Shown here in pieces: positions 1-7,340 of a DNA stretch of 64,000 nucleotides. This DNA is from Actinoplanes xinjiangensis. Its GTDB lineage: Bacteria; Actinomycetota; Actinomycetes; Mycobacteriales; Micromonosporaceae. Position 1 is the stretch's first letter, and each line of letters opens with the position of its first letter. The notes beneath the pieces are model-generated. The model ran no database searches, was not told where the DNA came from, and saw only the letters and a list, made by a program, of their open reading frames with translations. Location of the stretch: positions 620,001 through 684,000 of the forward strand of contig NZ_QGGR01000002.1 of NCBI RefSeq assembly GCF_003148685.1. Reading direction: 5' to 3'. The translations under genes and the position numbers were made by a program.

Positions 1-560
1 AAGATCGGCAGCGGCCGTGCGCCCTTCGCCTCGATCGCCTGGCACAGCGCCTCGACGAAGGCGGTGTTGCCGGCCATGTGGTGGGCGCGGTAATAGAGCA
101 CCGCGACCGTCTCCCGGCCGGTGGACTCCGGGCGTGGCAGGAGACCCCACTGCGGGGTCTCGGTCGCCGGCGCGAATCCGTTGCCGGTCAGCAGCACCGT
201 GTCGGAGAGGAAGTCGTGCAGCGACGCCAGATTCTCCGCGCCGCCCTGCGCCAGATAGGTGTGCGCGTCCGCGGCGACACCGGCCGGCACCGTCGAGAGC
301 TTCATCAGCTCCGCGTCGGGCGCCTGCTCGCCGCCGAGCACCACGACCGGCAGGTCGCCCGCGAGCAGCGCGTCGAGGCCCTCCTCCCAGGCGCGGCGGC
401 CGCCGAGGATGCGCACCACGACCAGGTCGACGCCGTCGAGCAGGGCGGGCAGGTCACCGACAGCGGTGCGGGCCGGGTTGGCCGGGCGCCACGCCGAGCC
501 ACTGGCCCGGGCACTGAGCAGGTCGGTGTCGGATGTCGACAGCAGCAGGAACACGCGCAC
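1..560 (-). CDS. cobN: Cobaltochelatase subunit CobN, N-terminal part (runs off the window)
   Basis: Large subunit of the ATP-dependent aerobic cobaltochelatase, which inserts cobalt into hydrogenobyrinate a,c-diamide together with CobS and CobT. Only the first ~186 residues are present; the full family protein is about 1200 residues. The start is GTG at 560, preceded by a purine-rich GAGGGGGA directly upstream. The protein opens MRVFLLLSTSDTDLLSARA and includes VAVLYYRAHHMAGNTAFVEA, the conserved N-terminal CobN region. A cobalamin riboswitch lies just upstream on the same strand, so expression should fall when B12 is plentiful. The divergent cobG-cobH-cobIJ genes belong to the same aerobic pathway. 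The call is firm; completeness cannot be judged. Confidence 0.93.
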   Translation of the reverse strand, partial: MRVFLLLSTSDTDLLSARASGSAWRPANPARTAVGDLPALLDGVDLVVVRILGGRRAWEEGLDALLAGDLPVVVLGGEQAPDAELMKLSTVPAGVAADAHTYLAQGGAENLASLHDFLSDTVLLTGNGFAPATETPQWGLLPRPESTGRETVAVLYYRAHHMAGNTAFVEALCQAIEAKGARPLPI

Positions 561-589
561 TCCCCCTCGGGGTCCGCGCCCCGGGTAGA

Positions 590-745
590 CGGACATCACA
601 GCGACCGGAGTTCCTGGCTCCCGGGGAAAATCCCCTGGTGACAGTGGCGGGACCGCGCCGGACTCACACCGGCTTCCTCCGCGGCGTCGCCGCTCGTTGG
701 CCCCTAACCTTTCCGAACCCCGGTGTCCCGCGTCAAGGTGGAACG
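590..745 (-). promoter_or_regulatory. Cobalamin (B12) riboswitch in the cobN leader
   Basis: Read on the minus strand, the hallmark blocks appear in order. GGAAGCCGGTGTGAGTCCGG (676 downward) is followed by CCCGCCACTGTCACC (the B12-box core, about 651-637), then GAGCCAGGAACTC (620-608). The cobN start lies about 30-50 bases further on. The stretch before the GTG (GGGGCGCGGACCCCGAGGGGG) can pair with itself, so ligand could control access to the ribosome binding site. The outer limits are approximate. It points at cobN only; no second copy was seen facing cobG. Confidence 0.9.
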
Positions 746-819
746 CCCGCTGTGACGCTCCCGACCCACCGCACGACGGAGATGAATTCCTGTCGGGGGT
801 CGGCCGTAGTATCCGGGCC

Positions 820-2151
820 ATGACTCCCCGTTCCAGCGACACCGACGCCTGTCCCGGCGCGCTGCGGCTGCACGCCGCGGCCGACGGCATGCTGGCCCGG
901 GTCCGGCTGCCCGGGGGGATGCTGTCCGGCGCTCAGCTGCGCTCGCTGCGCGAGCTGGCCGAGGAGTTCGGTGACGGCTGTCTGGAGCTCACCTCCCGGG
1001 CGAATCTCCAGCTCAGAGCATTGAAGCCAGACGATGCGCCGGCCTTGGCGGCCCGGTTGCGGTCGGCGGGCCTGCTGCCTTCACCGACCCACGACAATGT
1101 ACGGAACATTGCGGCCCCGCCTCTTCCCGGATCGCCTCTGCGCGCTCTCGTAGGACGGCTCGACCTCGCGATCCAGGCTGACGCCGCCCTGGCCGCCCTG
1201 CCCGGCAAGTTCCTCTTCGCCATCGGCCGGGTCCCGCTCGCCGCCGACGTCGCCGCCGTCCAGGGCGCGGGCGGTGGCCTGTTCACGATCCGGCTCGCCG
1301 GGGAAGACACCGGTCTACGTGCCGGTTTCGACGAGGTGGTGCCGGCCCTCATCGCCACCGCCCACGCGTTCCTCGCCGAGCGGGAGGCGCAGCGGTCCGG
1401 CGGTGCGGCGGCGTGGCGACTGCGGGAGCTCGCCGGCGGCCCGGCCCGCGTCTCGGCCCGGGTGGCGGCGGCACTCGGTCTGACATCCGCGCCGGTCGAG
1501 GTGGCGACACCGGTCGGCGCCCCGGCCCCGGCTGACCTGGTCGGGGTCGACGCCCCGGATCCGCATGACCTGATCGAGGTCGGCGCCCCGGACCCCGGTG
1601 ACCTGATCGGGGTGGTGCCACAGCCGGACGGGCTCGTCGCGGTCGCGGCGCTGGTGCCGTTGGGGCGGTTGGACGGCGTACCGATGAGGGTTCTGGAAGA
1701 CGCCGGCCTGCTGGTCGTGACGCCGTGGCGCGGTGTGGTGGTGGCCGATCTGGCGCCGGAGGCGGCGGAGGCCTGGGCGGATCGCCTGGCCGGTGCCGGT
1801 CTCGCGGTGACGCCCGGCTCGTCCTGGTCCGGGGTGACCGCCTGCGCGGGCCGCCCGGGTTGCGCGAAGTCGCTGGCCGACGTGCGTGCCGACGCCGCCG
1901 CCGCGTCCCGTTTCGTCGACGGTCTCCCGGTCCACTGGGCCGGTTGCGCCCGCGCGTGCGGCAGCCCCTCGGGCCCGCACGTCCGCGCCGAGGCGACCGC
2001 CGGCGGTTACCTGATCACCCGCCGTCCGGGGAGTGGATCCGGGCTGGTCGGGCCATCGACGGCAGCGCCGGAAACGCCGAGGATCGGCGACCGCGGGCCG
2101 ATTGCGGTGAGTGGGCTGGAAGACGCGATAGCGGTGGCGAGGAGGCCCTGA
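820..2151 (+). CDS. cobG: Precorrin-3B synthase CobG
   Basis: Oxygen-dependent monooxygenase that converts precorrin-3A to precorrin-3B in aerobic B12 synthesis; it belongs to the nitrite/sulfite reductase family. The 443-residue protein starts at ATG 820, shortly after the riboswitch leader of the opposite gene. The C-terminal half carries four cysteines in CAGRPGC (about residues 342-348) and CARAC (about 376-380), the expected ligands of the Fe4S4 cluster. Residues about 235-270 hold a repeated Ala/Pro/Asp linker (VGAPAPADL, VDAPDPHDL, VGAPDPGDL), which looks like a local expansion between domains. cobH follows after 3 bases. The sequence between 561 and 819 holds the riboswitch and presumably both promoters. 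Confidence 0.88.
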   Translation: MTPRSSDTDACPGALRLHAAADGMLARVRLPGGMLSGAQLRSLRELAEEFGDGCLELTSRANLQLRALKPDDAPALAARLRSAGLLPSPTHDNVRNIAAPPLPGSPLRALVGRLDLAIQADAALAALPGKFLFAIGRVPLAADVAAVQGAGGGLFTIRLAGEDTGLRAGFDEVVPALIATAHAFLAEREAQRSGGAAAWRLRELAGGPARVSARVAAALGLTSAPVEVATPVGAPAPADLVGVDAPDPHDLIEVGAPDPGDLIGVVPQPDGLVAVAALVPLGRLDGVPMRVLEDAGLLVVTPWRGVVVADLAPEAAEAWADRLAGAGLAVTPGSSWSGVTACAGRPGCAKSLADVRADAAAASRFVDGLPVHWAGCARACGSPSGPHVRAEATAGGYLITRRPGSGSGLVGPSTAAPETPRIGDRGPIAVSGLEDAIAVARRP

Positions 2152-2154
2152 AGC

Positions 2155-2772
2155 ATGGAGTACGTGCGTGACGGCGCGGAGATCTATCGGCGATCGTTCG
2201 CCACGATCCGCGCCGAGGCGGACCTGTCGGGGCTGCCGGAGGACGTGTCGCGGGTGGTGGTTCGGATGATCCACGCCTGCGGGATGGTGGATCTGGTGGA
2301 CGACGTCCGGTTCAGTGCGGGTGTGGTGACCGCGGCGCGGAAGGCGCTGCTCGACGGCGCGGCGGTCCTCTGCGACGCGGAGATGGTCGCGTCCGGGGTG
2401 ACACGGACCCGGTTGCCGGCCGCGAACGAGGTGATCTGCACGCTGCGTGACCCCGCCGTGCCGCGGCTGGCGGCGGAGATCGGCAACACCCGCAGCGCCG
2501 CCGCCCTGGATCTGTGGGGTGACCGGCTGGGTGGTGCCGTGGTCGCGATCGGTAACGCGCCGACCGCGCTGTTCCGGCTGCTGGAGATGGTCGCGGCGGG
2601 TGCGCCTCGGCCGGCCGCGGTGGTCGGGATCCCGGTCGGGTTCATCGGCGCGGCCGAGTCGAAGGAGGCGCTGGCCGAGTCCGGCCTGGAGTATCTGATC
2701 GTGCGCGGCCGCCGGGGTGGCAGTGCCATGACCGCGGCCGCGGTGAACGCCCTCGCCTCGGAAGCCGAATAG
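2155..2772 (+). CDS. cobH: Precorrin-8X methylmutase CobH
   Basis: Moves the C11 methyl group of precorrin-8X to C12 to give hydrogenobyrinic acid. The 205-residue length is normal for CobH/CbiC. The catalytic histidine is visible in [10 protein letters not shown] at residue 40, and the nucleotide-binding-like core [20 protein letters not shown] is near the C-terminus. It starts at ATG 2155, three bases after cobG stops, and cobIJ follows 16 bases after its end, so the three genes should be co-transcribed. The start is well placed because the protein opens [18 protein letters not shown], as family members do. Confidence 0.94.
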   Translation: MEYVRDGAEIYRRSFATIRAEADLSGLPEDVSRVVVRMIHACGMVDLVDDVRFSAGVVTAARKALLDGAAVLCDAEMVASGVTRTRLPAANEVICTLRDPAVPRLAAEIGNTRSAAALDLWGDRLGGAVVAIGNAPTALFRLLEMVAAGAPRPAAVVGIPVGFIGAAESKEALAESGLEYLIVRGRRGGSAMTAAAVNALASEAE

Positions 2773-2788
2773 GCCGGAACGGAACAGA

Positions 2789-4447
2789 ATGACGAACGAC
2801 GCATTCCGCAGCGACACCGCGGCGGCGAGGACCGGGCGGCTCTTCGGGGTCGGGCTGGGCCCGGGTGACCCGGAGCTGGTCACGGTCAAGGCGGCACGGC
2901 TGATCGGCGCGGCCGACGTGGTGGCCTATCACGCGGCGCGGCACGGGCGCAGCAACGCCCGCGCGATCGCCGCCGGCTATCTGCGGGAGGGCCAGATCGA
3001 GGAGGCCCTGATCTACCCGGTGACCACCGAGACGACCGATCATCCGGGCGGCTATCAGGGCGCGATCGACGAGTTCTACACCGCGTCGGCGGCCCGGCTG
3101 GCCGCGCATCTGGACGCCGGACGCGACGTGGTGGTGCTCGCCGAGGGTGATCCGTTCTTCTACGGCTCCTACATGCACATGCACAAGCGGCTGTCCGGGC
3201 GGTATGAGACGGCGGTCGTTCCCGGGGTGACCTCGGTGAGTGCCGCCTCGGCGGTGCTGGGCCGGCCCCTGATGGAGCGGGACGAGGTGCTCACCGTCCT
3301 GCCCGGCACCCTGGAGCCGAAGGAACTGGCCGCCCGCCTGGCCACCACGGACTCGGCCGCCGTGATGAAACTGGGCCGCACCTTCGAGGGGGTGCGGGAG
3401 GCCCTGGAGCAGGCCGGCCGTCTCGACGACGCGTGGTATGTGGAGCGTGCCACCACCGACCGGGAGCGGTCGGCCCCGCTGCGTGACGTCGACCCGGCCA
3501 CGGTGCCGTATTTCTCGCTGGCCCTGCTGCCGAGCCCGGCGGCCACCGCGTTCACCGCCGACGCCGGGCCCGGCCGGGCCGCCGGGCTGGACGTGCTGCT
3601 CGCCCCGCCCGCCGCGGGCACGGCCGTGCCGGACACCGGCATGGTCAGCCTGGAGGAGGCCAACGCGGCGGCGATGAGCCGGATCGAGACCGCCGGCCGG
3701 GCCGGTGGAGTGACCGTGGTCGGTCTGGGCCCGGGCGACCGGCACTGGCTGACCCCGGAGGCACAGGAGGCGCTGGCCGACGCCGACGACCTGATCGGCT
3801 ACGGGCCCTATGTGGACCGGGTTCCGCCGAACCCGCGCCAGCGCCGGCACCCGTCGGACAACCGGGTCGAGGCGGAGCGGGCCGCGTTCGCGCTGGACCT
3901 GGCGAAACGCGGTCGCCGGGTGGCGGTCGTCTCGTCCGGTGACCCGGGTGTCTTCGCGATGGCCGCCGCCGTCCTGGAGGTGGCCGAGGACCCACAGTGG
4001 CTGGACGTCCCGGTGCGGATCATTCCGGGCCTGACCGCGGCGCAGGCGGTCGCGAGCCGTGCGGGCGCCCCGCTGGGGCACGACTTCTGCATCCTGTCGC
4101 TCTCCGACCGGCTCAAGCCGTGGTCGGTGATCGAGTCCCGGCTGGCGGCCGCCGCGGCCGCCGATCTGGTGATCGCCGTCTACAACCCGGCCTCGAAGAC
4201 CCGCCGTGAGCAGCTGGTCCGTGCCCTGGAGCTGCTGCGGGACCATCGTCACCCGGGCACGCCCGTGGTGGTCGGGCGGGACGTCGGCGGCCCGGAGGAG
4301 TCGGTGCGCATCACCACGCTCGCCGCGCTCGACCCGGCCGGCGTCGACATGCGCTGCCTGCTGATCATCGGCTCGTCGCAGACCCGGGCGGTCACCCGCG
4401 GCGACGGGACCACCGCCGTCTACACGCCACGCCACTACCCGGACTGA
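2789..4447 (+). CDS. cobIJ: Fused precorrin-2 C20-methyltransferase / precorrin-3B C17-methyltransferase CobIJ
   Basis: Two SAM-dependent tetrapyrrole methylases in one 552-residue chain. Residues about 15-270 are CobI, with the SAM-binding GVGLGPGD at 20-27. Residues about 298-552 are CobJ, with a second VGLGPGD near 311-317. CobI methylates C20 of precorrin-2. CobJ methylates C17 and drives ring contraction after CobG has acted. The fusion is known in actinobacteria such as Mycobacterium, so it is typical. It ends the cobG-cobH-cobIJ operon, with a stem-loop just downstream. cobK, cobL and cobM are not in this window. Confidence 0.95.
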   Translation: MTNDAFRSDTAAARTGRLFGVGLGPGDPELVTVKAARLIGAADVVAYHAARHGRSNARAIAAGYLREGQIEEALIYPVTTETTDHPGGYQGAIDEFYTASAARLAAHLDAGRDVVVLAEGDPFFYGSYMHMHKRLSGRYETAVVPGVTSVSAASAVLGRPLMERDEVLTVLPGTLEPKELAARLATTDSAAVMKLGRTFEGVREALEQAGRLDDAWYVERATTDRERSAPLRDVDPATVPYFSLALLPSPAATAFTADAGPGRAAGLDVLLAPPAAGTAVPDTGMVSLEEANAAAMSRIETAGRAGGVTVVGLGPGDRHWLTPEAQEALADADDLIGYGPYVDRVPPNPRQRRHPSDNRVEAERAAFALDLAKRGRRVAVVSSGDPGVFAMAAAVLEVAEDPQWLDVPVRIIPGLTAAQAVASRAGAPLGHDFCILSLSDRLKPWSVIESRLAAAAAADLVIAVYNPASKTRREQLVRALELLRDHRHPGTPVVVGRDVGGPEESVRITTLAALDPAGVDMRCLLIIGSSQTRAVTRGDGTTAVYTPRHYPD

Positions 4448-4468
4448 CGCCCGGAACCGGCGTCTCCC

Positions 4469-4497
4469 GGCGGCCGACGCGCGGACCATCGGCCGCC
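4469..4497 (+). terminator. Stem-loop after cobIJ
   Basis: A perfect 9-bp stem, GGCGGCCGA (4469-4477) with TCGGCCGCC (4489-4497), closes an 11-base loop 22 bases after the cobIJ stop. No T tract follows, as is common for stem-loop ends in GC-rich actinobacteria. Confidence 0.5.
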
Positions 4498-4634
4498 GTC
4501 CGGGGAATGAAGCCGCGTTCCCGGGGCGCTCCCGGATCGCAACCGCACTGCATCAGCCCGGGGCCTGACGACCCGGACACCGGCGACCGAAAGGAGGGGC
4601 CCCACCTGAACGATGCGAAGGGCTCAGAACAACC

Positions 4635-6173
4635 GTGACGACAGCTCGTACCCGTACCGCGGCGATCCTGGCCTCTACTCTTCTGCTCGCTGTCACACTT
4701 CCGGCCTCGGGTTCCTCGGCGGCCGAGCGCGGGCCCAGGGCATCGGCGCTTCCGGTCGGCGACCCGACGCCGGTGACCGCCCTCAACGAGACAGCGGTGA
4801 CGTTGCAGTCCCGGCTCGCGGCGGTCACCACCGCCCGGACGATCAACTACTACCCGTCGAACGCCGGCTGGTCGGCGATGTGGACCGGGTTCGACGCCGG
4901 CCGCATCGAGGCGGACATGGCCAAGGCCGCCGCCCTCGGCGCGGACAACGTGCGGATCATCCTCTTCCCGCAGTCCTTCGGCTTCCCCAAGCCCCGCCTG
5001 GAGTACACCGAGCGGCTGCGCAAGTTCATCAGCATCGCCGACTCGCAGGGCCTGACCGTCAAGCTGACCCTGTTCGACTGGTGGTCCGGCTACTCCGACG
5101 CGGCCGGCAGCGCCGCCTGGGCGAAGGCCGTGCTCACGCCGTACGCCGACGACCGCCGGGTGCTGTCGGTGGAGCTGAAGAACGAGTTCGTGTCGACCGA
5201 TCCGGCCGCCGTGACGTGGGTGCGCAACCTGATCCCGGCGGTCCGCGAGGCCGTCCCGCAGATGCCGCTGACCCTGTCGGTGGACGGCCAGAGCGGCGCG
5301 GCCGGCCTGGCCCGGATCCGGGCGGCCCTCACCGGCACCCCGCTGGACTACTACGACTACCACTTCTACGGGAACTCGGAGCGGGCCCTGGCCGAGATCC
5401 GGCGCGCGCAGGCGGCGGTCAGCCCCGACCCGATCGTGATCGGCGAGACCGGCCTGAGCACCGCCACCAGCAGCGAGGGCGAGCAGATGGCGTTCCTGGC
5501 GCGGACGTTCGCGGCCGCCGCCGAGGCCGGGGTGCGGTCGGTGGCGCCGTGGACGCTGTACGACTTCGCCGACGGCGCGATCCCGTCGAACTCGCAGGTC
5601 TCCAAGGTGCCGGCGCAGTACCGGTTCGGTCTGTACCGGGCCGACGGGACGGCCAAGCCGGCCGCCACCGTGGTCCGCAACGCGTGGGCCGGCCACCCGT
5701 TGACGAACAACCTGCTGGACCTCGATTTCGAGGCGAGCCCGGGCAGCTCGCCGTGGCGGCCCTACCTGGCCGATGAGGGTGTCGCCGTCCGGGCGCGTGA
5801 CGTGGCCCGGACCGGCGGTTTCTCGGCGCGGTTCACCGGGACCGTCCGTAACGGCTCCAGCCTGCCGTCGGTTCGCACCTCACCGGTCGACCCGGTACAG
5901 GCCGGGCAGACCTGGCACGCCGAGGCGTGGGCCCGCGGCGCCGGGGTGACCGGCTCCAACGAGATCGCGCTGAGCTGGTTCGACATCAACGACCGCTGGC
6001 TGGGCCAGCACTCGTCGAAGCAGGTCGCGAAGGGCGACAGCGAATGGACGAGGCTGACCGTGGACGCGGTCGCCCCGGCCGGGGCGACCAGCGTCCAGCT
6101 TCACCTCAAGTCGGGCGACAACAAGGGCAGCGTCTGGTTCGACGACGTGGCGCTGTCGACCGGCGGGTCCTGA
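4635..6173 (+). CDS. Secreted GH5-like (clan GH-A) glycosidase with C-terminal jelly-roll module
   Basis: Probable secreted endoglycosidase that cuts beta-linked polysaccharide. Residues 1-30 form a signal peptide (ILASTLLLAVTLPASGSSAAE). Residues about 65-340 look like a TIM barrel with an acid/base glutamate in VELKNEF (about 183) and a nucleophile glutamate in VIGETGLS (about 272). Residues about 350-512 resemble a carbohydrate-binding jelly roll (NLLDLDFEASPGSSPWRPY...GSVWFDDVALS). The GTG start at 4635 gives the signal peptide but has no strong ribosome site close by; an AAGGAGG lies at 4591-4597. Its last 73 bases overlap the convergent glycosyltransferase gene. Its position beside glycan-assembly genes suggests it trims or releases their product. 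The exact family is uncertain. Confidence 0.75.
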   Translation: MTTARTRTAAILASTLLLAVTLPASGSSAAERGPRASALPVGDPTPVTALNETAVTLQSRLAAVTTARTINYYPSNAGWSAMWTGFDAGRIEADMAKAAALGADNVRIILFPQSFGFPKPRLEYTERLRKFISIADSQGLTVKLTLFDWWSGYSDAAGSAAWAKAVLTPYADDRRVLSVELKNEFVSTDPAAVTWVRNLIPAVREAVPQMPLTLSVDGQSGAAGLARIRAALTGTPLDYYDYHFYGNSERALAEIRRAQAAVSPDPIVIGETGLSTATSSEGEQMAFLARTFAAAAEAGVRSVAPWTLYDFADGAIPSNSQVSKVPAQYRFGLYRADGTAKPAATVVRNAWAGHPLTNNLLDLDFEASPGSSPWRPYLADEGVAVRARDVARTGGFSARFTGTVRNGSSLPSVRTSPVDPVQAGQTWHAEAWARGAGVTGSNEIALSWFDINDRWLGQHSSKQVAKGDSEWTRLTVDAVAPAGATSVQLHLKSGDNKGSVWFDDVALSTGGS

Positions 6174-7315
6174 GCGACCCCGATCCGCGTCAGCAGGCGG
6201 GCGTACGCGTCGACCGTACGCCCCCAGGAAGAAGGGTCGGCGTGCCGGCGGCCGGCCAGGCCGGCGGCACGCACGATCGCCTCCCGCAGCTCGCCCGGCG
6301 CCGCCGCCGCGACGAAGACCGTGCCGCTGTAGTGCTCGGCGGCCTCGACGAGGCCGCCGACCGCGGTCACCACCACCGGCAGGCCGTGGCTCATCGCGAT
6401 GTGCAGCGGACCGCTCGCCGAACTGCGCCGGTAGGGCAGTACCACCACGTCGGCGTGCGCGAAGAACTCGTTGACCTCGGCGTCGGCGACGTACCGGTTG
6501 ACGAACTCGATCCGGTCCCGGACCGGCGACTCCTCGATCATCCGGCCCGGCCCGGTCCAGCCCTCCCAGGTCTCCCCCACCACCGTCAGGTGATAGTTCG
6601 GACCCAGGTCGGCGAAGGCCTCGACCAGATCTTCAAGCCCTTTGTACGGCCGGATCGTCCCGAAGAACAGCAGCCGGCACACGTCGTCGCCCGGTTCGCG
6701 TACCGGCCGGTCCGGCAGGTGGTGGTCGAACGGGCCGTGCAGCGCCACCTCGGCCGGCACCGCCCCCAGGTCGTACGCCTCGGCCAGCGCCACCTGATCG
6801 AACCGGGAGTGGACCACCACCCCGTCGGTGCGGCGCAGCAGCGGCCGGATGCAACGGCGCACGTAACGGGCCGCCCACCGGTGCCGTGCCTCCCCGGTGT
6901 CCTGCACCTCGTGGAACTCGACGATCACCCGGATCCCCCGCTTGCGGGCGGCCAGCGCCAGCACCAGGTACGAGTGCAGCACCGCCCCGGTCCACCACTG
7001 GAGCACCAGCACGTCCGGGGAGAACCGGCGCAGGAACCGCACCGCCCGGAGCAGGCTCGGCACCGCCCACCAGTCGACGCCGTCGAACACCCGTACATCC
7101 GGGTCGTAACGCAGGTCGGTGAGGGACCGGCCGACCCGGTCCCGGCCGGGGTAGAGCCGGGCCGGGAGCAGTCGGCGCATCAGGATCGCACCCACCTCGT
7201 AGCGGTCGTGCAGCGCGTTGCTGAGCCGGCAGGTGTAGTAGCTGATCCCGGACAGGAACCGCCATCCCGATCCGACCACCAGGATCCGGGGGGTACGGCC
7301 GGTCCCGCTCAGCAT
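6101..7315 (-). CDS. GT4-family glycosyltransferase
   Basis: Retaining glycosyltransferase of the GT-B fold (Glycos_transf_1 type), probably adding a sugar from a nucleotide donor to a lipid-linked glycan at the cytoplasmic face. The 404-residue reading starts at ATG 7315 (MLSGTGRTPRILVVGSGWR). The donor-side domain has LLFFGTIRPYKGLEDLVEAF and VVLPYRRSSASGPLHIAMSH, the region that holds the family's E-x7-E-like element; here the first acidic residue is replaced by serine or alanine. It starts 26 bases after the fused flippase/GT4 gene and is probably in the same operon. The C-terminal ~30 residues overlap the convergent glycosidase gene. Confidence 0.82.
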   Translation of the reverse strand: MLSGTGRTPRILVVGSGWRFLSGISYYTCRLSNALHDRYEVGAILMRRLLPARLYPGRDRVGRSLTDLRYDPDVRVFDGVDWWAVPSLLRAVRFLRRFSPDVLVLQWWTGAVLHSYLVLALAARKRGIRVIVEFHEVQDTGEARHRWAARYVRRCIRPLLRRTDGVVVHSRFDQVALAEAYDLGAVPAEVALHGPFDHHLPDRPVREPGDDVCRLLFFGTIRPYKGLEDLVEAFADLGPNYHLTVVGETWEGWTGPGRMIEESPVRDRIEFVNRYVADAEVNEFFAHADVVVLPYRRSSASGPLHIAMSHGLPVVVTAVGGLVEAAEHYSGTVFVAAAAPGELREAIVRAAGLAGRRHADPSSWGRTVDAYARLLTRIGVAQDPPVDSATSSNQTLPLLSPDLR

Positions 7316-7340
7316 GCGGGCCTCGGCATGGCCGAACGAC

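Noticed and set aside
459..476. 18-bp exact copy of the 40.9-kb inverted-repeat arm inside cobN
   Set aside because: In both places it encodes Pro-Ala-Arg-Thr-Ala-Val with preferred codons. It is likely a coincidence of codon bias, with no further flanking similarity.
2642..4489. Long minus-strand open frame opposite cobIJ
   Set aside because: High GC makes the antisense strand open. The translation is His/Arg/Gly-rich without any family feature.
4613..5776. Alternative reading from ATG 4613, with AAGGAGG upstream
   Set aside because: The product is an Arg/Gly/Asp-rich shadow without domains. The overlapping frame has a signal peptide and glycosidase motifs. The ribosome site probably serves that frame.
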